64,000 nucleotides of DNA from an uncultured Clostridium sp. (GTDB taxonomy: Bacteria > Bacillota > Clostridia > Clostridiales > Clostridiaceae): positions 1 through 64,000 of the forward strand of contig NZ_CAMQZG010000006.1 in assembly GCF_947039605.1 (NCBI RefSeq), written 5' to 3'. The position numbers and the translations under genes were made by a program. The notes below the pieces were generated by a model that saw nothing but the letters and a program-made list of their open reading frames with translations, searched no databases and was not told the origin of the DNA. This document shows positions 63,136 to 64,000 of this stretch, in pieces (the first letter of the stretch is position 1; each line of letters opens with the position of its first letter).

Positions 63136-63363
63136 TTATGCAAGGTTTAAAGCTGTTGTTGTTTGTGCAATTAGTTCTGCACTATGAGGTGCAGTTAAAT
63201 TGCCAAGTGGTGTTAGGAAAATATTACTTGATACTATTACTGCCATTGCAGCTTTAGCTTCTTCTGAAGTTATATCATCCCTCACATTTTTGATTGTTAT
63301 TTGAGAATTTTTGTTTGATTCATTTTTAAATGTCATTACTAGGTTATAAAGTGTTCCGTTCAT
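63136..63363 (-). CDS. DUF2922 family protein, 75 aa
   Basis: This small protein follows a DUF1659 gene, the usual pairing in Firmicutes. The pattern LVMTFKNESNKNSQITIKNVRDDIT is typical. The ATG follows AGGGAGGG. The function of this pair is not known. Confidence 0.85.
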   Translation of the reverse strand: MNGTLYNLVMTFKNESNKNSQITIKNVRDDITSEEAKAAMAVIVSSNIFLTPLGNLTAPHSAELIAQTTTALNLA

Positions 63364-63384
63364 TTAAATCCCTCCCTTTTTTTA

Positions 63385-63615
63385 TTAAACTGTTGGTATT
63401 GGTTCAAGGTCTATAGTTTCTTCTTTTTGTACTGTTATTGAAGACGTTGCAATTAGTGAGGCAAAGGCATCACCTACTGCTTTGACTTGTGCATCTGGAG
63501 ATTCAGCTTTTATAGAAGCAAATCTTTGCTTTTTAATTGCTGGGTTTCCATGTGAGTCTAATCCGAAGTGGTATTGTAAAACTAGTGTACTTTTTATAAT
63601 ATTTTGGTTTGTCAT
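63385..63615 (-). CDS. DUF1659 family protein, 76 aa
   Basis: The short protein has LVLQYHFGLDSHGNPAIKKQRFASI and ends VQKEETIDLEP. The start at 63615 is 8 bases after GGGGGG. It is 21 bases upstream of the DUF2922 gene and co-transcribed with it. Confidence 0.85.
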   Translation of the reverse strand: MTNQNIIKSTLVLQYHFGLDSHGNPAIKKQRFASIKAESPDAQVKAVGDAFASLIATSSITVQKEETIDLEPIPTV

Positions 63616-63798
63616 TTTGACATCCCCCCTTTTCACTATCTATATATGCAATAAAAGGTGAGTTTTTAAAAAAAATAAAAAAAAAGTTTTTTTATTTCCA
63701 AACTGTCACACTAAAGTGGTAAAATAGATATTAAATAAAATAATCTAAATTTAGGATTAACTAAAATTAAAATAGATATTAAGTAAAGAGGTGTAATT

Positions 63799-64000
63799 AT
63801 GTTAAATATAAAAATGAATAAAGTTTCATTAATAGATGTTGATGCAGTAGTTCTTCCATTTTTTGAGGGTGAACTTAATTGCAAAAAAGTAGAAGTAGAC
63901 GCTAGTTTAAAAAGAGCTGAAGAAAAAGGTACTTTTAAAGGAGCTAAATCAGAAGTTTTAGTTTTAAACATGAAAGATGAAAATGGGGCTATAAAAGATG
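63799..64000 (+). CDS. pepA: Leucyl (M17) aminopeptidase, N-terminal part
   Basis: Only the first 67 residues are inside the window. The N-terminal macro-like domain of cytosol aminopeptidases is recognisable by DAVVLPFFEGE, KRAEEKGTFKG and the VLVLNMKDE strand. The catalytic domain lies beyond the end. ATG after AGAGGTG. Confidence 0.75.
   Translation, partial: MLNIKMNKVSLIDVDAVVLPFFEGELNCKKVEVDASLKRAEEKGTFKGAKSEVLVLNMKDENGAIKD

Overview
The window is AT-rich DNA from a low-GC Gram-positive anaerobe, most likely a Clostridia member. The signs are anaerobic ribonucleotide reductase (nrdD and nrdG far apart), a homocitrate-synthase-like enzyme followed by a single-chain aconitase, strong GGAGG or GGGGG ribosome binding sites, many TTG starts, and the metG / tatD / yabE / rnmV / rsmA gene order known from Bacillus and Clostridium. 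I do not name a species.

Layout. 1-600: possible end of an IS200/IS605-type element and a 50-residue zinc-ribbon protein. 600-4600: T-box leader with metG, then a second, archaeal/eukaryal-looking methionyl-tRNA synthetase. 4.8-11.7 kb: glutaminase followed by a tandem duplication of (GadC-type antiporter, divergent 196-residue membrane protein). 11.7-13 kb: two near-identical small RNA genes on the minus strand, downstream of a Crp/Fnr regulator gene. 13-24 kb: DUF445, tatD, yabE, rnmV, rsmA, an Asp/Lys/His/Tyr-rich protein, lgt, mrp, a NERD protein. 24-29 kb: thyA, degV-padR, a DUF3048 protein, a TSUP permease. 29.4-32.7 kb: nrdD, split by three group I introns and preceded by two NrdR boxes. 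32.8-34 kb: adenine riboswitch and adenosine deaminase. 34-35.4 kb: MarR regulator and pirin with perfect palindromic operators. 35-41.3 kb: VanZ protein, LytTR two-component system, Bce-like ABC transporter. 41.5-44.7 kb: homocitrate-synthase-like gene and aconitase. 45-48.6 kb: YtrA-type GntR/ABC operon. 48.8-54 kb: MATE pump, then a secreted peptide with an ABC exporter behind LytTR-type direct repeats. 54-56 kb: nrdG, DedA. 56-63 kb: a PRD regulator and a PTS / MalY-like lyase / M42 peptidase cluster. 63-64 kb: DUF2922, DUF1659 and the start of a leucyl aminopeptidase.

How parts connect. Glutaminase plus GadC-type exchangers suggests glutamine/glutamate-based pH or energy metabolism; both exchangers lack the C-terminal plug of E. 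coli GadC. nrdD, nrdG, thyA and add all serve nucleotide metabolism, and three of the clearest RNA or DNA control elements (NrdR boxes, group I introns, adenine riboswitch) sit on them. The twin small RNAs carry CCCC motifs; one stretch is complementary for 11 consecutive bases to the ribosome binding site of the aconitase gene in this same window, and both RNA promoters overlap a TGTCA-N6-TGACA palindrome beside the Crp-family gene.

The strongest candidates for something undescribed are (1) nrdD with three ORF-less group I introns of at least two types, (2) the Crp-linked twin small RNAs with a predicted aconitase target, and (3) the LytTR-repeat-controlled secreted peptide/ABC system. All assignments were made by reading sequence, without database searches.
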